NCBI GenBank assembly: GCA_013176395.1
Contig: JABMLP010000040.1
Span: forward strand, 62,001-126,000
Direction: 5' to 3'
DNA from: Venturia oleaginea
Taxonomy: Eukaryota; Ascomycota; Dothideomycetes; Venturiales; Venturiaceae
Length of the DNA: 64,000 nt
The translations under genes and the position numbers were made by a program. The notes below the pieces were generated by a model. It was given only the letters and a program-made list of their open reading frames with translations. It had not been told where the DNA came from and searched no databases. Of this stretch, positions 20,774 through 32,051 are shown one piece after another (the stretch's first letter is position 1; each line of letters starts with the position of its first letter).

Positions 20774-21862
20774 TTATATCAGGAACAGGCGACTGATTGC
20801 AAGCTGCTGTTCGAACGAACGGGATATGTAACGGAGGAAAGCTTCGGAGGACCATCGACCCGCTGCCTTAAGCTCGAGCTCAGGCACTCCCTTCGCAGCT
20901 GCGTCCGTAGCAGCACCCCTGCGGAAGGAATGGCCTGTGTAGGACTTGTCGTCCAGCGAGGAGATAATACCAGTAGCGAGGAGGCGTCGGCGTAGTTGCA
21001 TGTGTACAGCAGCGGCCGAACAATGCCCTTTGCCGATGTCGAAGAGAGGCGCCGAAAGCGGCTTCGGATCGTGCCTGAAAAGTCTTACCAGGGCGGCTAC
21101 TGCACAGGTAGGTTTTCCCGTTGCGGCGATGGAGATGGGAACGCCCTGATTAGCGTAATCGGTCTTGCTACGCTTCAGGAAAATAGAGACCCCGTAAGGC
21201 TGATGGCTAGGCGTATGACGATGGAAGGCGATATCGCTCCGTAAGACGTGAGTATAGGAGAACAGCGGGTGCTCCCTATCTCTTCTAGTGTAAGCCAGCT
21301 CGCCAAGGCGGAAGAAACCAGCATAGGCCACCTTGAAGAGAGTGTCGAGATTGAGGTCGGCTCCGGTGGTCGGTTCCACAGCCGTCAGTCCCTCAAGGAT
21401 GCGTACAGTAATAGGGAGCCTATTCTTGCGCTTCGGAGGCCTGAGGTTGAGAGCCCCCTGTCTTGCGCGTAGGAGCATCGGATCAGCGAACGCGCTGATA
21501 GGGTATCCCAGGTCGATATGCTTTGAACGTACTGCGGAGAGGTAGCTGGCCGCTGTAGCGCCGGAAATGATGCCTTTCGCTCCTCCAGTAATGACACGCC
21601 TTGCCATCCATTCGCCGAGATTGAGGGGTTCTGCGGGATAGTCTACACAGCCCTCCAGCGTACAGAACCTCTCCCAGCTCTTGATACCCGCGCCGTACGT
21701 GTTGCGCGTGTTCTGGGCCAAGCCGTACCATAAGAGGGTAATATACTCATCAGAGAGGCCAAGGTTTCGCTCGCGAAGGGTACGGAGGAAGAACCTATGA
21801 ACTGTAGGGAGGAGCTCGCTATCGTAGGAAGTATACTCGAGGCTAGGTGCTGGACGAAGCAC
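20774..21862 (-). CDS. Tyrosine recombinase of the DIRS-like element
   Basis: A 362-codon open frame ending at 20774. The first shown codon is GTG and the frame stays open a little further upstream, so the start is unknown. The N-terminal SAM-like region reads LAQNTRNTYGAGIKSWERFC. The catalytic part shows the first Arg in YAGFFRLGELAYT, a Lys in FLKRSKTDYAN, the H-x-x-R box in GHSFRRGAATDAAAKG, a Trp in AGRWSSEAFLRYIS and a downstream Tyr in the same run. All key positions of the phage-integrase fold are present, so the enzyme may be active. It would recombine the circular cDNA into the genome. Confidence 0.85.
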   Translation of the reverse strand: MLRPAPSLEYTSYDSELLPTVHRFFLRTLRERNLGLSDEYITLLWYGLAQNTRNTYGAGIKSWERFCTLEGCVDYPAEPLNLGEWMARRVITGGAKGIISGATAASYLSAVRSKHIDLGYPISAFADPMLLRARQGALNLRPPKRKNRLPITVRILEGLTAVEPTTGADLNLDTLFKVAYAGFFRLGELAYTRRDREHPLFSYTHVLRSDIAFHRHTPSHQPYGVSIFLKRSKTDYANQGVPISIAATGKPTCAVAALVRLFRHDPKPLSAPLFDIGKGHCSAAAVHMQLRRRLLATGIISSLDDKSYTGHSFRRGAATDAAAKGVPELELKAAGRWSSEAFLRYISRSFEQQLAISRLFLI

Positions 21863-22017
21863 GTTAGCAAGCTTTGTACGAGTACCGGAGTCCGACCAGG
21901 GTATCTGCCGAACGTCGGCGATAGCAGAGTAGCATGGCGCTTAAGCCGATGAGCCTGCAAAGAACGGCTGCCACGAACAGCGCGCCAAGCCCAAAGTTGC
22001 AATCCCCGGGATAGCAA

Positions 22018-22822
22018 GAATTCAACGGAACTGTAAGGACGATAGCGGAGAGCCCCATCGGAGGCAGAGCCAGACGATACGATCGAAACTAGACTCGCGA
22101 GGGCGTCGGCCAGATGTACCTATAGAGATGGTCCCCAACGGAGGAATGCAACGGCAACGGCAACGGCCTCCATCTCTTAGGGTTGATAAACGCCGAACGA
22201 TCGGACGGCTCAACAATAGTTCAACGGAACTGTAAGATCGAAAGCGGTGAGCCCCATCGGAGGCAGAGCCAGACGATACGATCGAAACTAGACTCGCGAG
22301 GGCGTCGGCCAGATGTACCTATAGAGATGGTCCCCAACGGAGGAATGCAACGGCAACGGCAACGGCCTCCATCTCTTTAGGGTTGATAAACGCCGAACGA
22401 TCGGACGGTTCACCAATAGTTCAGCGGAACTGTGAGATCGAAAACGGTGAGCCCCATCGGAGGCAGAGCTAGACGATACGATCGAAACTAGACTCGAGAG
22501 AGGGCGTCGGCCGGATGTACCTATAGAGATGGTCCCCAACGGAGGAATGCAACGGCAACGGCAACGGCCTCCATCTCTTTAGGGTTGATAAACGCCGAAC
22601 GATCGGACGGTTCAACAATAGTTCAGCGGAACTGTGAGATCGAAAACGGTGAGCCCCATCGGAGGCAGAGCTAGACGATACGATCGAAACTAGACTCGCG
22701 AGGGCGTCGGCCAGATGTACCTATAGAGATGGTCCCCAACGGAGGAATGCAACGGCAACGGCAACGGCCTCCATCTCTTTAGGGTTGATAAACGCCGAAC
22801 GATCGGACGGTTCAACAATAGT
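22018..22822. repeat. ~200-bp tandem array made from reverse transcriptase 3' sequence
   Basis: The landmark CGCCGAACGATCGGACGG recurs at 22191, 22391, 22593 and 22793, a period of 200-202 bp, and once more at 23150 within the RNase H coding region. Each unit joins two separate parts of the parent: the RNase H segment around AFINPKEMEAVAVA and the 3' end of the frame (the FDRIxWLC...WGSPLS segment). The roughly 157 bases between these parts in the parent are missing. The unit also has an extra ACGGCA repeat. Units are 95% or more alike, so amplification looks recent. The period is not a multiple of three, so the array is not translated as one frame. Confidence 0.85.
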
Positions 22823-24352
22823 TCAGCGGAACTGTGAGATCGAAAGCGGTGAGCCCCATTGGGGGCAGAGCCAGGCGATACGATCAAACTGGACTCGAGA
22901 GAGGGCATCGGCCAGGCCGTTAGCCGTAGATGGAAGCCAGCGGGCTTCGATAACAATATCGCAGGCAGCGGCCTGAGTAACAATAGTGCGGAGATGGGTG
23001 TTGCTCTCACCACGAACAGCCTCCTTCGTCAACCCGGCCACGGCCGTAGAGTTGTCACAGTGGATAACGACCCGATTATGTGCCCAGAGAGACGGTCCCC
23101 AACGGAGGAATGCGACGGCAACAGCCTCCATCTCCTTAGGGTTGATAAACGCCGAACGATTGGACGGTTCAGCAATAAAAGCATGCTCGATTGCGATACT
23201 ATTGGTGTAATCCCCCCAAGAGACATCGGTCTCAGAGGACTCGAAAAAGAAGCCGCCGAGGCTTTGTTGTCCGGAGGCATCAGTGAAAAGGTGGAAACAA
23301 CGGCGCTTTCGATAATCGAAGAAGTAGACCCCGTTGGTTAGCTCGAGCGCATGGAGCCACCAGAGAAGGTCGTCTCGTACACCGCTAGTCAGGGCTCGGC
23401 GAAAGTGCCGATTGACTTCTCCGTATGCTCCGCTCAGGTAGTCCCAGATCGATCGAGTGTAAACCCGGCCAAGGCGGATGACGGCACTGGCCCAACTGAG
23501 CCGCCCGGCGAGGGACTTCGTATCCCGGAGCCGCGGCCTTGTCTCGGAGAGGTGATCACGGATAGCCTGGATCAAAGAATCTCTCTTCTCGTCGGAGAGA
23601 CGCAGTTCCAAGCGTACCGTATCAACCAGAAGACCTAATATCTCGACGGCCGTGCCGACCACGTCTTTGGCATCCTTGCGAGGAATCCCAAGTCGATCGG
23701 TGGTCTTGATCCAGAGTTCCGAAACGCGGTCCGAAATTTCTTGAGACGTACACACAAACATAAAATCATCAAGGTAGTGCTCGATCGCGGTAGGGATACT
23801 GCGCGTGCCGGCCTGCTCGTCGAGAGCCCAATGGAGACCTTCCGCAAAGAGATTGAAGATAAATGGCGCAGTCCTGAGACCGAAAGGGAGGCAGAGTTCT
23901 TGATAATTGACGCCGTTGAGGCAAAACCCAAGATACCGGGACGAAATGAGATCCACAGGGATGTTGCGAAAAGCGTGCGCAATGTCGCGTTTCATCAGAA
24001 GACAGCCCCGGCCTGTACGAAGGACGTGCTGAACAATTCTGTCGACTCTGGTGTACTGTAGCTTGCCAAACACGCGTGGAATGGCGTCGTTGACTGAAGT
24101 TTGGGGCGGCCAAGAGAGGTCGTGGATCCGGCGTAAGGTTCCGTCTTGTTTTGGGACCATCCCAAGAGGAGCGATAAACAGGCCCGGGTCTGTAGAGATA
24201 GCCAATCGGCCGGCGGCCAGCTCCTTCGCAACGTAGCCCGTAGCTTCGGCTGCGGTCGCCTCGTCGGAGAAGTAGTTGTTCGAAACGCCGCGTACGCGAA
24301 TCGTATGAGGCTCGCGGATCCCGATGGAGGCGCCGTACGTGAGTCCGTACTG
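22823..24352 (-). CDS. Reverse transcriptase-RNase H of the DIRS-like element
   Basis: The frame is open from 24352 to the stop at 22823 (about 509 codons); no ATG marks the start, and it overlaps the Gag-like frame, so expression by frameshift or re-initiation is possible. Reverse transcriptase motifs include PLGMVPKQDGTLRRIHDLSW, KRDIAHAFRNIPV, LPFGLRTAPFIFN and the catalytic box HYLDDFMF (YLDD in place of YMDD). The RNase H domain follows with its acidic residues in LFTDASGQ, NPKEMEAV, IHCDNSTAV and NGLADALSR. No internal stop is present over the enzymatic domains. A methyltransferase domain, seen in some DIRS elements, was not found. Confidence 0.87.
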   Translation of the reverse strand, partial: QYGLTYGASIGIREPHTIRVRGVSNNYFSDEATAAEATGYVAKELAAGRLAISTDPGLFIAPLGMVPKQDGTLRRIHDLSWPPQTSVNDAIPRVFGKLQYTRVDRIVQHVLRTGRGCLLMKRDIAHAFRNIPVDLISSRYLGFCLNGVNYQELCLPFGLRTAPFIFNLFAEGLHWALDEQAGTRSIPTAIEHYLDDFMFVCTSQEISDRVSELWIKTTDRLGIPRKDAKDVVGTAVEILGLLVDTVRLELRLSDEKRDSLIQAIRDHLSETRPRLRDTKSLAGRLSWASAVIRLGRVYTRSIWDYLSGAYGEVNRHFRRALTSGVRDDLLWWLHALELTNGVYFFDYRKRRCFHLFTDASGQQSLGGFFFESSETDVSWGDYTNSIAIEHAFIAEPSNRSAFINPKEMEAVAVAFLRWGPSLWAHNRVVIHCDNSTAVAGLTKEAVRGESNTHLRTIVTQAAACDIVIEARWLPSTANGLADALSRVQFDRIAWLCPQWGSPLSISQFR

Positions 24353-24720
24353 TTATCCGGCTCAGTCGCCCCCGGACGACTGGTGCCATGCGGTAGTTCT
24401 AGTAAAGAGCCCTCCCCAATTTTTGCAAGGCGCGCCGCCGCTTCTTCGCGTTTGACCTGCATCTGGAGGTCGCGCTCCTCCTTTTCGCGGTCCATCCTTA
24501 GCCTGTGAGCCTCTACGGCGCGAGCCTCAGCGGCCTGGGCATTGTTGATCGCGACCGTGAAGATGACCTCTGGGTCTCGAAGACAATAGAGGGGGATCGG
24601 GTACGAGAGGAGCGAGTAGAGTGACCCGGTGGTAGGGATAAGTTGATAGGAACCGACGCGGTGATATCCTTCTTCGGAGGCATAAAGAAAGCGGTATAAC
24701 TATTTAAAATCGTTAGCAGG
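23995..24720 (-). pseudogene. Gag-like C-terminal frame of the DIRS-like element (5' end not found)
   Basis: An open frame on the minus strand reads LYRFLYASEEGYHRVGSYQL, then DPEVIFTVAINNAQAAEARA and the charged run MDREKEERDLQMQVKREEAA, to a stop at 23995. The position, upstream of and overlapping reverse transcriptase, and the coiled-coil composition suggest Gag. There is no clear start and only about 240 codons, so the 5' part is either missing or not recognised. Confidence 0.45.
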
Positions 24721-25578
24721 TCAGCTCTGTTAATAAGTACAGAGCCCTAGAGATGCCAAGGAGCTCTTTGGAAGGGATTTCTGATGCTGGTGCAATATAA
24801 CGATGCCCAAGACGTCGTCGAGGCCAGCGGTGTACTTGAAAAGTCTGTCGAGAAGCGGTGAACGGCTAAGCGCGGCGCGCGCAGCGGCGGGAAAGACTCG
24901 TAGGACGATAAGGAGAATATCGGGATGAAGGACGAGTCCTACAACAACAATCTAGATACAAGACGAGCCTCAGAGGGCTCAGAAGTCGTGCGATATGCGA
25001 GATCGCCATGTTGTTGTTGTCGCTTGGTCGGACGAGGCCCTTGCTCCACCAGATAGACACTGGCAGTATATAGATACTAACTAGTCTGGTCAGTTTGGAA
25101 TGTGCCCACATAAATCAAGTTTATAGGATAACTATACTAATTCAATAGTCCCAGTCTTCGTACCTCGTAGAAGCACAGGAACTGATATCTATCCATCCGT
25201 CAACGAACGACAAAGACATCAGGAAACCGCTCATAATACTCAAAGTCTAATTCATCACCAAATCTCCACTGGAACATGTAAGAAAATCACACTAAACACT
25301 TAATTGGGCGCATACTGGATGAATTCGCATCAAGCTACCATATACCACCCACAATGCTAACAAGAAAAAGGCCTCGACTGCAACCGACCAGTCAAAAGCC
25401 CGAAAAAGAAGAAGAAGAAGAATTGAGGAACTCCTCTTACTCGAAATAGGAAAAAATCGAGACATAAAGAAGACAAAAGGGGAGTCGTCGGACCAGGTGC
25501 AAAGAAACAAGGGAAACGCCAGGACCCCATGCAAACTCGTACATACAACAAAAGCCCAGGACAGTCCACATCAAAGAC
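24721..25578. other. Spacer between the retrotransposon and NST1
   Basis: No gene is recognised. The part next to 25579 is the presumed 3' untranslated region of NST1; the part near 24721-25100 may still belong to the retrotransposon. Confidence 0.3.
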
Positions 25579-28500
25579 CTAAGGGACTGTCCCAAGACCG
25601 CTCAAGGCCGGCATATTCCTCAGACTACCGAAAGGCGTGGCATTGGCGCTGCCAGGATTGCTTGCACCCATCAAGGGACTTCCAATCTGACTTCCAATTT
25701 CCCCGACACCAATGCTGCCAATTCTCCCTGAGGATCCATGTCCTTCACCGCCGCTAGGTACCCATTTCACCATCATATCTAGAGGTCCTTTGCCGAGCGT
25801 CTTCTGCTGGAACGAACCGTCCCCGTTCTGTGCCGTTCCCAACGTGTCGAGAAGCATGAGCATTTCTTCCTCCGACGCAGGCGGGTTCACTCGATCTCTC
25901 GACTGTGCGAGCACAGTACGGACGTCGTGGAAACCATCGGTCACATTCTTGTTGGCAATGGTCAGAGCTTTGCACGCTTCGCAAAGGCTGATACGGATTT
26001 GAGACAGCCGCGGCCGACCACCTTGTGGAACACTTTGACCAAATGGCATGCCATTACTAGGTGGCCAACCACTCGTTGGAGACGAGCCCCAGCCATTTGC
26101 GCTTGACAAGTTTGACTGTTGGAATCCTGTTAAAGATGGCGTACTCCATGCACTGCTGGGATTGCTTCCTGGTATACCGAAACCATTCATCTGCGGCTGA
26201 TTGATATTGGTGAACACCCCTGGCATGCCAAAAGCAGAAGCGAGATTTGACGGTGCTCGACCAAGGCCTGGTGCCATACTGGGCCGGCGATCTTGAAACA
26301 GCGGTTCTGGGGATTCATCATCATCCAACAATGCGCTGCTTCCCAAGTGACTACTCAACTCGTCGATGTCGGCGTGGCCAGATCGATCTTGCTCATGGGG
26401 CTTCACGCTGGAGGGACGCTGGATCGGTGCTGGTCTCTGAACAGCGTGTGCACCTGGAGGGCCAATGGGCGCTTCCACAGCCGACGATCCCGACTGATTG
26501 CGAGAGTGCTGGGCCGGCATCGAATGCGCTGGCATGGATTCTCGAATAGGGCCCCCAAATCCAGGCGGTACTCCGCCCATCTGCGGTAGAAATCCTGGAG
26601 GTCCTTGACCGAACGAGGGCATTCCAAGACCGCCCATACCAGGTGGTGGTCCAGGCATCCCATTAGGCATAAATTGTCGGAATTGACCTCCAATTGGTGG
26701 CTGTGGTGGTGAAAACATATGGGGCATATTTGGCATCGGTGTTCGCATGCCTGGTAACATGTGTCCTTGGTGGTGAAATCCATTCATACCTGGTGGCATT
26801 CCAAAAGGCGGACCTTGAGGCATACCCATACCAGGTGGTGGAGCTATGGGATGCATATGGTTCATGGGCTGCTGTGGTACACTTCCTGGAGGCTGGCTTG
26901 ATGGACGAGAAAGGATAGTCCGAGGCGCAATGGGGGTTGGTCCATTTTGAGCAGGAACAGCGCTCCCTGGTGAATTCGCTTTTTGTCCAATTGCAACAGC
27001 TGGCACCTTGGGAGATGAGCCTTTTGAGGTTTGGTGCGATCCTTGTCGCGGTCGAACATTTGGCGTTGCTGCCTTTGGAATTGCAGGAGTAGCCATAGCA
27101 ACATGCGGAGACCCAAAGTTGGAGGTTTGCTTGTGCAGTCCTGGTGGTAGTGGCAGTGCAGGTACTGCTGCACGCTTCGCTGCCTGTGCGGCTTGTTGCA
27201 CTGCATTCACTTGCTGGGCTGCGTGTGCCTCCTTTCGAGCGTGTGCCTCTTTTTCGGACCTCTCTCGTGCTTCACGTTCCTTGCGCTCCTTCTCGGCTTT
27301 CGACTTGCGTTCCTTGGCCTCCCGTTCTTCACGATCTTTCTTCTTGGCCTCCTCTTTCGCCTTCTTCTCGGCCTCCTTAGCTTCTCGGATTTTGCGTTCG
27401 GTCTCCTGGCGGCGGTCCTGCTCCTCCTTTTGCCGTTTGAGCTTCTCTGCGTTTTTCCGGGCGAGTTCGGCTTCCTGGGTCTTGCGTTGCTCCTCCTTTT
27501 TTAGTCGCTGCTCTTCGCGCTTCCTCTTCAGCTCTTCTTGCCGCTTGGCCTCTGCTTCCTTGACGGCTGCCTCTTGCGCTGCCTTCTCCGCATCCTTCCT
27601 GGCCTTCTCTTCCGCCTGCTTCTGCTTTTGGGCTTGCTTCTTTTGCTTCCGCTTTTCAGCATCCTTCGCCTTCTTAGCTTCACGCGCCGCGTCGTGGCCC
27701 TTTTCTTCTTCCAGCTCTTCTAGTAGCTTCTGCTGTCGCTCTGCGGCAACTTTTTCTCGATAAGCTGTAAGTACGCGTTGTTCAAACATGCGCGCTGCAA
27801 AAATCTGGAACATTCGTCGACCTTCTTGCATTCGCTGCTCCTCAGTCATGGTGTCCTGCCTGTATTAGTTGTGATATTCTGCATCAAACGAAAATCATAC
27901 CATGTCTTCTTCTTCCTCCTCGTAGTCATCCTGACTATCATAATCTTCATCGTCCTCTTCGTCGTCGTATTCGTCTTCTTCTTCTTCTTGGGGCGAAGGC
28001 GCATGGGAGTGACTATGTCTGTAGCTATCTGGATAACCCTGCTGATTATGACTACTTGGATGTGTCGCAGCGGCATACTGTGCATCCTCTTCGCGCTGCA
28101 TCCGACGCTCCGCTAGCTGTTCCATCATCTCAATGAACTTCTTGCCATCGTTTTTGAGGAGGTCATCTGCAACCGTGAGAATGCCGCCTGCTAGAGCATG
28201 AGAAAACTGTCCTTCCACATCGATGCGACCAAGCGACTCACCTTTAACTGTCAGACTGTTGCCGAAATTGAAAAAATCAGCAGAGGGCCGAGGCAGTTCA
28301 TCCGGCTCTTCGTCGCTGTATTCCTCTTCATCTTCGTCGTACTCCTCCTCGCTGTATTCCTCATCGTCAGGGTCTTCCTCCTCTTCCTCCTCTTCTTCGT
28401 CATCTGGTAATTCTTCGACGTGGCCGTGAGGTGGCCGGTGGGCGTGGGGAGGTAGTGACATGTGGTCCGGTGGTTGTCTGCTTGCACGTTGGTCATCGCG

Positions 28501-29346
28501 CTTGAACAAAGGGGGCCCGGGAAACGCTTCCACCATAGGTGGCCACGGAGTCCCATCATTTGCATACTGTTCTAGTTCCTCGTAGTACGCATCGTACAAG
28601 ACCTCCAGCTCCTCCTCAATGGCCGTACGCTTGCGCCCGCAGACCGTGCAACTACACGAGTGCTTTTGCTGTTCCTTCATTTTGCGCAAAACCGCCTCTT
28701 TCTCAATCTTGACCAGAGACTTGCGCTCATCCTCTTTCAGTGACAGCCAGAATTCCTTGATACGCTCCCTCTCTTCCTGGGTTGACGTATTCCAGATGCG
28801 ATCTTTCTGGTTCTTCTGGACTGTCCGAAGAGCGGCTTGCGACATGGCAGGCGGAGGAGGTGGCGCCGGAGGGATGTGTGAGTAGGCATGTTGCTGGTGA
28901 TGGTGGTGGTGCGGAGCATGACTGTATGTAGGCTGTGACATTGGTTTGCTCTTTCGCTTCTTTTTCGCCTGGTCGTGACTATCGTTCGGATAACTGTGGT
29001 TCACGTAGCCCGAGTTATAATCCACATGCCCATCTTCTGATCCTTCGTCATACACTGCCTGATCGCTACCGTATTCCTCGTCATAGTCTGGTCCCAGTTG
29101 AGTAGTCTGAATCGCGGAAGATTGGTTAGAAGAGGTCGGAGGAGAGCAAGAAGGGAGACCATTGTTCACATTTGCACTACCCGACACAGGATGACCATGA
29201 CCATGACCATTCTCGGCAGCTCGTTTGGCAGCTTCCTTTGCACGACGCTTCGCCTTTTTTCGATTCACTCCAGCGGCAGTATCTGGGGGGTGGCCGTTCG
29301 GGGATACTCCATTGCTGTTTTGGGCTGCCGAAGGGGGAGCAGCCAT
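25579..29346 (-). CDS. NST1: Stress response protein NST1
   Basis: Two exons on the minus strand, 29346..27901 and 27855..25579, joined by a 45-nt phase-0 intron; 1,240 residues from ATG 29346. Order: a basic N-terminus with [16 protein letters not shown], a His-rich stretch, the conserved core [20 protein letters not shown] and [20 protein letters not shown], a long acidic block (about 305-340), [20 protein letters not shown], a very long charged coiled coil of Lys/Glu/Arg, and a Met/Pro/Gly-rich tail. This is the layout of fungal NST1, first known in yeast as a negative factor for salt tolerance. Its molecular role is unclear. The low-complexity coding gives many false frames on the other strand. 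Confidence 0.92.
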
Positions 29347-30786
29347 GTTTCTTCTGGGCGTTTAGGTGGCTGGGAAGTGGGTAGACGGGGCGAACTAGGT
29401 ATGGCGTGTTAGAAGAGGGGAGCTCTTGTTTACTCATTAAGAGACTGGCAGCAATGGCTTGCGGTTTGTAGGACAAAATGGTGGGGGGTTCGGATGGGAG
29501 TATGGCAATGTGTGAGAGTGGCCCGGAATCGATAGACGTACTTGGAAAGGCTCAGAAGCGGCATGCCAGTATGGGAGGAGGTCGCAGTTTGTAGGCAGGG
29601 TGTCAGAGTTGCTAGGTGTTTCGACTGCAGTTGCTGGTGTCAGGCCTGGAGAGCTCTCGTTGACACAAAGTACCTAATAGTCCAAGGACGTCGATTAGCC
29701 CGGCCGATCAATACCAACTAGTACACCATTGGCAAGCCTCAATCAAGATGCACGTGATTACGATTCAGAATCCATCTAACTTCAGTTCAGCCTGATAATT
29801 CCTGTGTCCCTGGAGTCTTCAAGTTCTGGAAGTGTACTCTTATTTCGAAGTAGAATTGGGGCGTGTTCAATTCATTATGATCTCTTGTATGTAGCTATTC
29901 TGTAACATACGGCCGAAGTGCTCCTTAGTTGTTCCTTAGTTGTTCCTGACGCATGCAATATAAATTTCAAGAAATCCAGGGGAAATAATCAGATAATATA
30001 TATATCATACAATCTAGGGGGCCCGATGTCATAGCAAAGCAGCTATCCAATTTACTATATTGGCCTTTCGGATCGTCTGTGAATCTCCACAAGGCTGAGT
30101 CTGGATCTGGAGCATCAATTGAAATTGGACAGCCTTTCGATTGCAGTGGTAGAACCCAGACTTTTCCCCAGGAATTGATCGAAGGTGATATGAGGAGAGG
30201 CACGAATGGTGTTCCCAAGGTAGGAATAGCCGCATGCTGCAGTGCAGTTTGGGTAGTTCTATCATGTCGAAGCGCCCTATATCAATATCTACCGTCCGGA
30301 CCACTGGTTATCACAACAGCTGCATCAACTAGTAGACGCGCACACGGCACACTCAAGAGCAGGAGGATCGCAATCGCATCACACAAAGGACTGATCTCTG
30401 CTCTCCTCCTTCCCGCGAGCTCTGCCCAATGAATGGGTCCACTCTTTAGGTGCTCAGCCACAATTCGGTCTTGACCTGCAGCGTGCAAACTCTCAGTCAG
30501 CTAATATATATCTCCAACATCCCGACAACACTTCGCTGAATGACAATCCGCCAAACAAACTCCATCTTCACTGCTTTCTCTCCCCTCTGCGTTCGAGTGC
30601 CCAACCGTTGCCAATTTCACCCAATCATCTATCTCACCTCCACTCCGCATAATCAACGACTCGCCGAACCTCACCCCTCGAACCATTTATTCATAAACAA
30701 TCCTCCTTCGGTCGCGAACTCCCTTGCTGGTCACGGTACATACTCGGAGTCTACGGAGCAATCGCTTCACGTAGACAACCACCACA
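29347..30786. promoter_or_regulatory. 1.4-kb divergent upstream region of NST1 and RHO2
   Basis: NST1 reads leftward and RHO2 rightward from this stretch. No gene is recognised inside. A short direct repeat TCCTTAGTTGTTCCTTAGTTG lies near 29922-29945. No transcription-factor site could be named with confidence. Confidence 0.35.
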
Positions 30787-31469
30787 ATGGCACAAGCGGG
30801 CGAAAGCGTGATGCGCAGGAAACTGGTCATTATCGGTGATGGAGCATGCGGGAAAACTTCTTTACTGAGTGTTTTCACCTTGGGCTACTTTCCTACACGA
30901 TACGTAAGTCCAATGTCTATCAATCGACCAACCCCTTTGCTGTCCCCCATGGCACCTCATCCACTAAAATTCACCACCGCCAGATCCCAACAGTATTCGA
31001 AAACTACGTCACAGACTGCCGCGTCGATGGAAAATCTGTACAGCTAGCTCTGTGGGATACAGCGGGCCAAGAAGACTACGAACGACTCCGCCCTCTAGCC
31101 TACAGCAAAGCCCACGTCATCCTCATCGGTTTCAGCATTGATACACCAGACTCCTTATCCAACGTACAACACAAGTGGGCAGAAGAGGCACGCGATAAAT
31201 GCCCTGGTGTCCCTGTCATCCTTGTCGGACTGAAAAAAGATCTACGAGATGACCCGATTGTGCAAGAGGAGATGCGGAAGAAGGCATTGAGCTTTGTAAC
31301 AAAACGACAAGGCGAGGATATCAAAGACGCCGTAGGAGCGAGGAAATACCTAGAATGCTCCAGTCTGACAGGCGAGGGCGTCGATGACGTCTTCGAAGCA
31401 GCCACAAGAGCGGCAATGATTGCGGGAGATTCAGGTGAGCGAGGCGCCGGGTGCTGCGTCGTATTATGA
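30787..31469 (+). CDS. RHO2: Rho-type small GTPase, RHO2-like
   Basis: Exons 30787..30903 and 30984..31469 with an 80-nt intron; 200 residues. The GTPase motifs are complete: P-loop GDGACGKTS, switch I region [31 protein letters not shown], and the base-contacting GLKKDL (in place of TKxD, as in Rho2) and [12 protein letters not shown]. The C-terminus is CCVVL, a CAAX box ending in Leu, which predicts geranylgeranylation, with an extra Cys for possible palmitoylation. RHO2 acts at the plasma membrane in cell-wall synthesis and polarity through protein kinase C. RHO1 and RHO3 were considered; the LGYFPTRY and ALWDTAGQ runs fit RHO2 better. Confidence 0.9.
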
Positions 31470-32049
31470 TTAGCGATATCGAATTTGGGTTGGGTTGGAA
31501 TCGGAGTCACATTGGGATCGATCGGAAATGGGAAGGGGCAGCGATACGGCATTACAGGCGTACAGGAGGCGGACATGGCATTGTCCCCATCGCTAACTTT
31601 TTCTTTCTTTTTTCTTTTTGCTGTATGGCGTCGGGCGATGCGATGCGATTCGATTCGAATCAATGAAACGGGTCTATGGGCTCAAAAGTATAGGGATGGT
31701 ATTGAGATTAGTATAGGATAGGTCGGGGTGAATGGCGAGCACGAACCGTTTTTGGCGGCTTGGTGAAAAGTAACTTGGCGGATTCTGCTGTGGAACCTTT
31801 TCTTCTTCTGATGCTTTGAATCTTGGTTTTTTGTCGTTCCTTGGGTTTTGGCTTTTTTAATGAGGTGGCTTGACTTTTTACCTTTTGTTGATTTGACGCA
31901 ACTAGAACTATTTCTGGTGTGAAATATGCTATGATTTTTCGGAATTAAATGATGGGAAAGGGAGGTGATTTAATAGTATTTAGATGAGGTTCTTTGATCA
32001 TTTAGGTATGTTATTGAGGTACGAAATAGATCTTTGTCCTTGGTTTATA
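31470..32049. other. 3' flank of RHO2
   Basis: T-rich 3' untranslated region and spacer up to the transposon end. Nothing else is recognised. Confidence 0.3.
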
Positions 32050-32051
32050 TA

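Larger units (their letters stand above)
20380..24720 (-). mobile_element. DIRS/Ngaro-like tyrosine-recombinase retrotransposon
   Basis: Read on the minus strand the element carries a Gag-like C-terminus (about 24720-23995), an overlapping reverse transcriptase-RNase H frame (24352-22823), a tandem array, and a tyrosine recombinase (21862-20774). Reverse transcriptase plus tyrosine recombinase, with no integrase, defines the DIRS order, in which insertion uses recombination and makes no target duplication. No long terminal repeats were found at the edges. The split or inverted terminal repeats expected of such elements could not be located by eye, so the outer limits are approximate and DIRS cannot be told from Ngaro. 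Confidence 0.82.

Noticed and set aside
22018..22822. The regular 200-bp array as a CRISPR-like array or satellite.
   Set aside because: Units are contiguous with no spacers and derive from the neighbouring retrotransposon gene.
27008..27763. A 251-codon plus-strand frame rich in Ser, Cys and Phe.
   Set aside because: It is the antisense shadow of the Lys/Glu coiled-coil coding sequence of NST1, whose codons give long false frames.
31100..31663. A 187-codon minus-strand frame.
   Set aside because: Antisense shadow of RHO2 exon 2.
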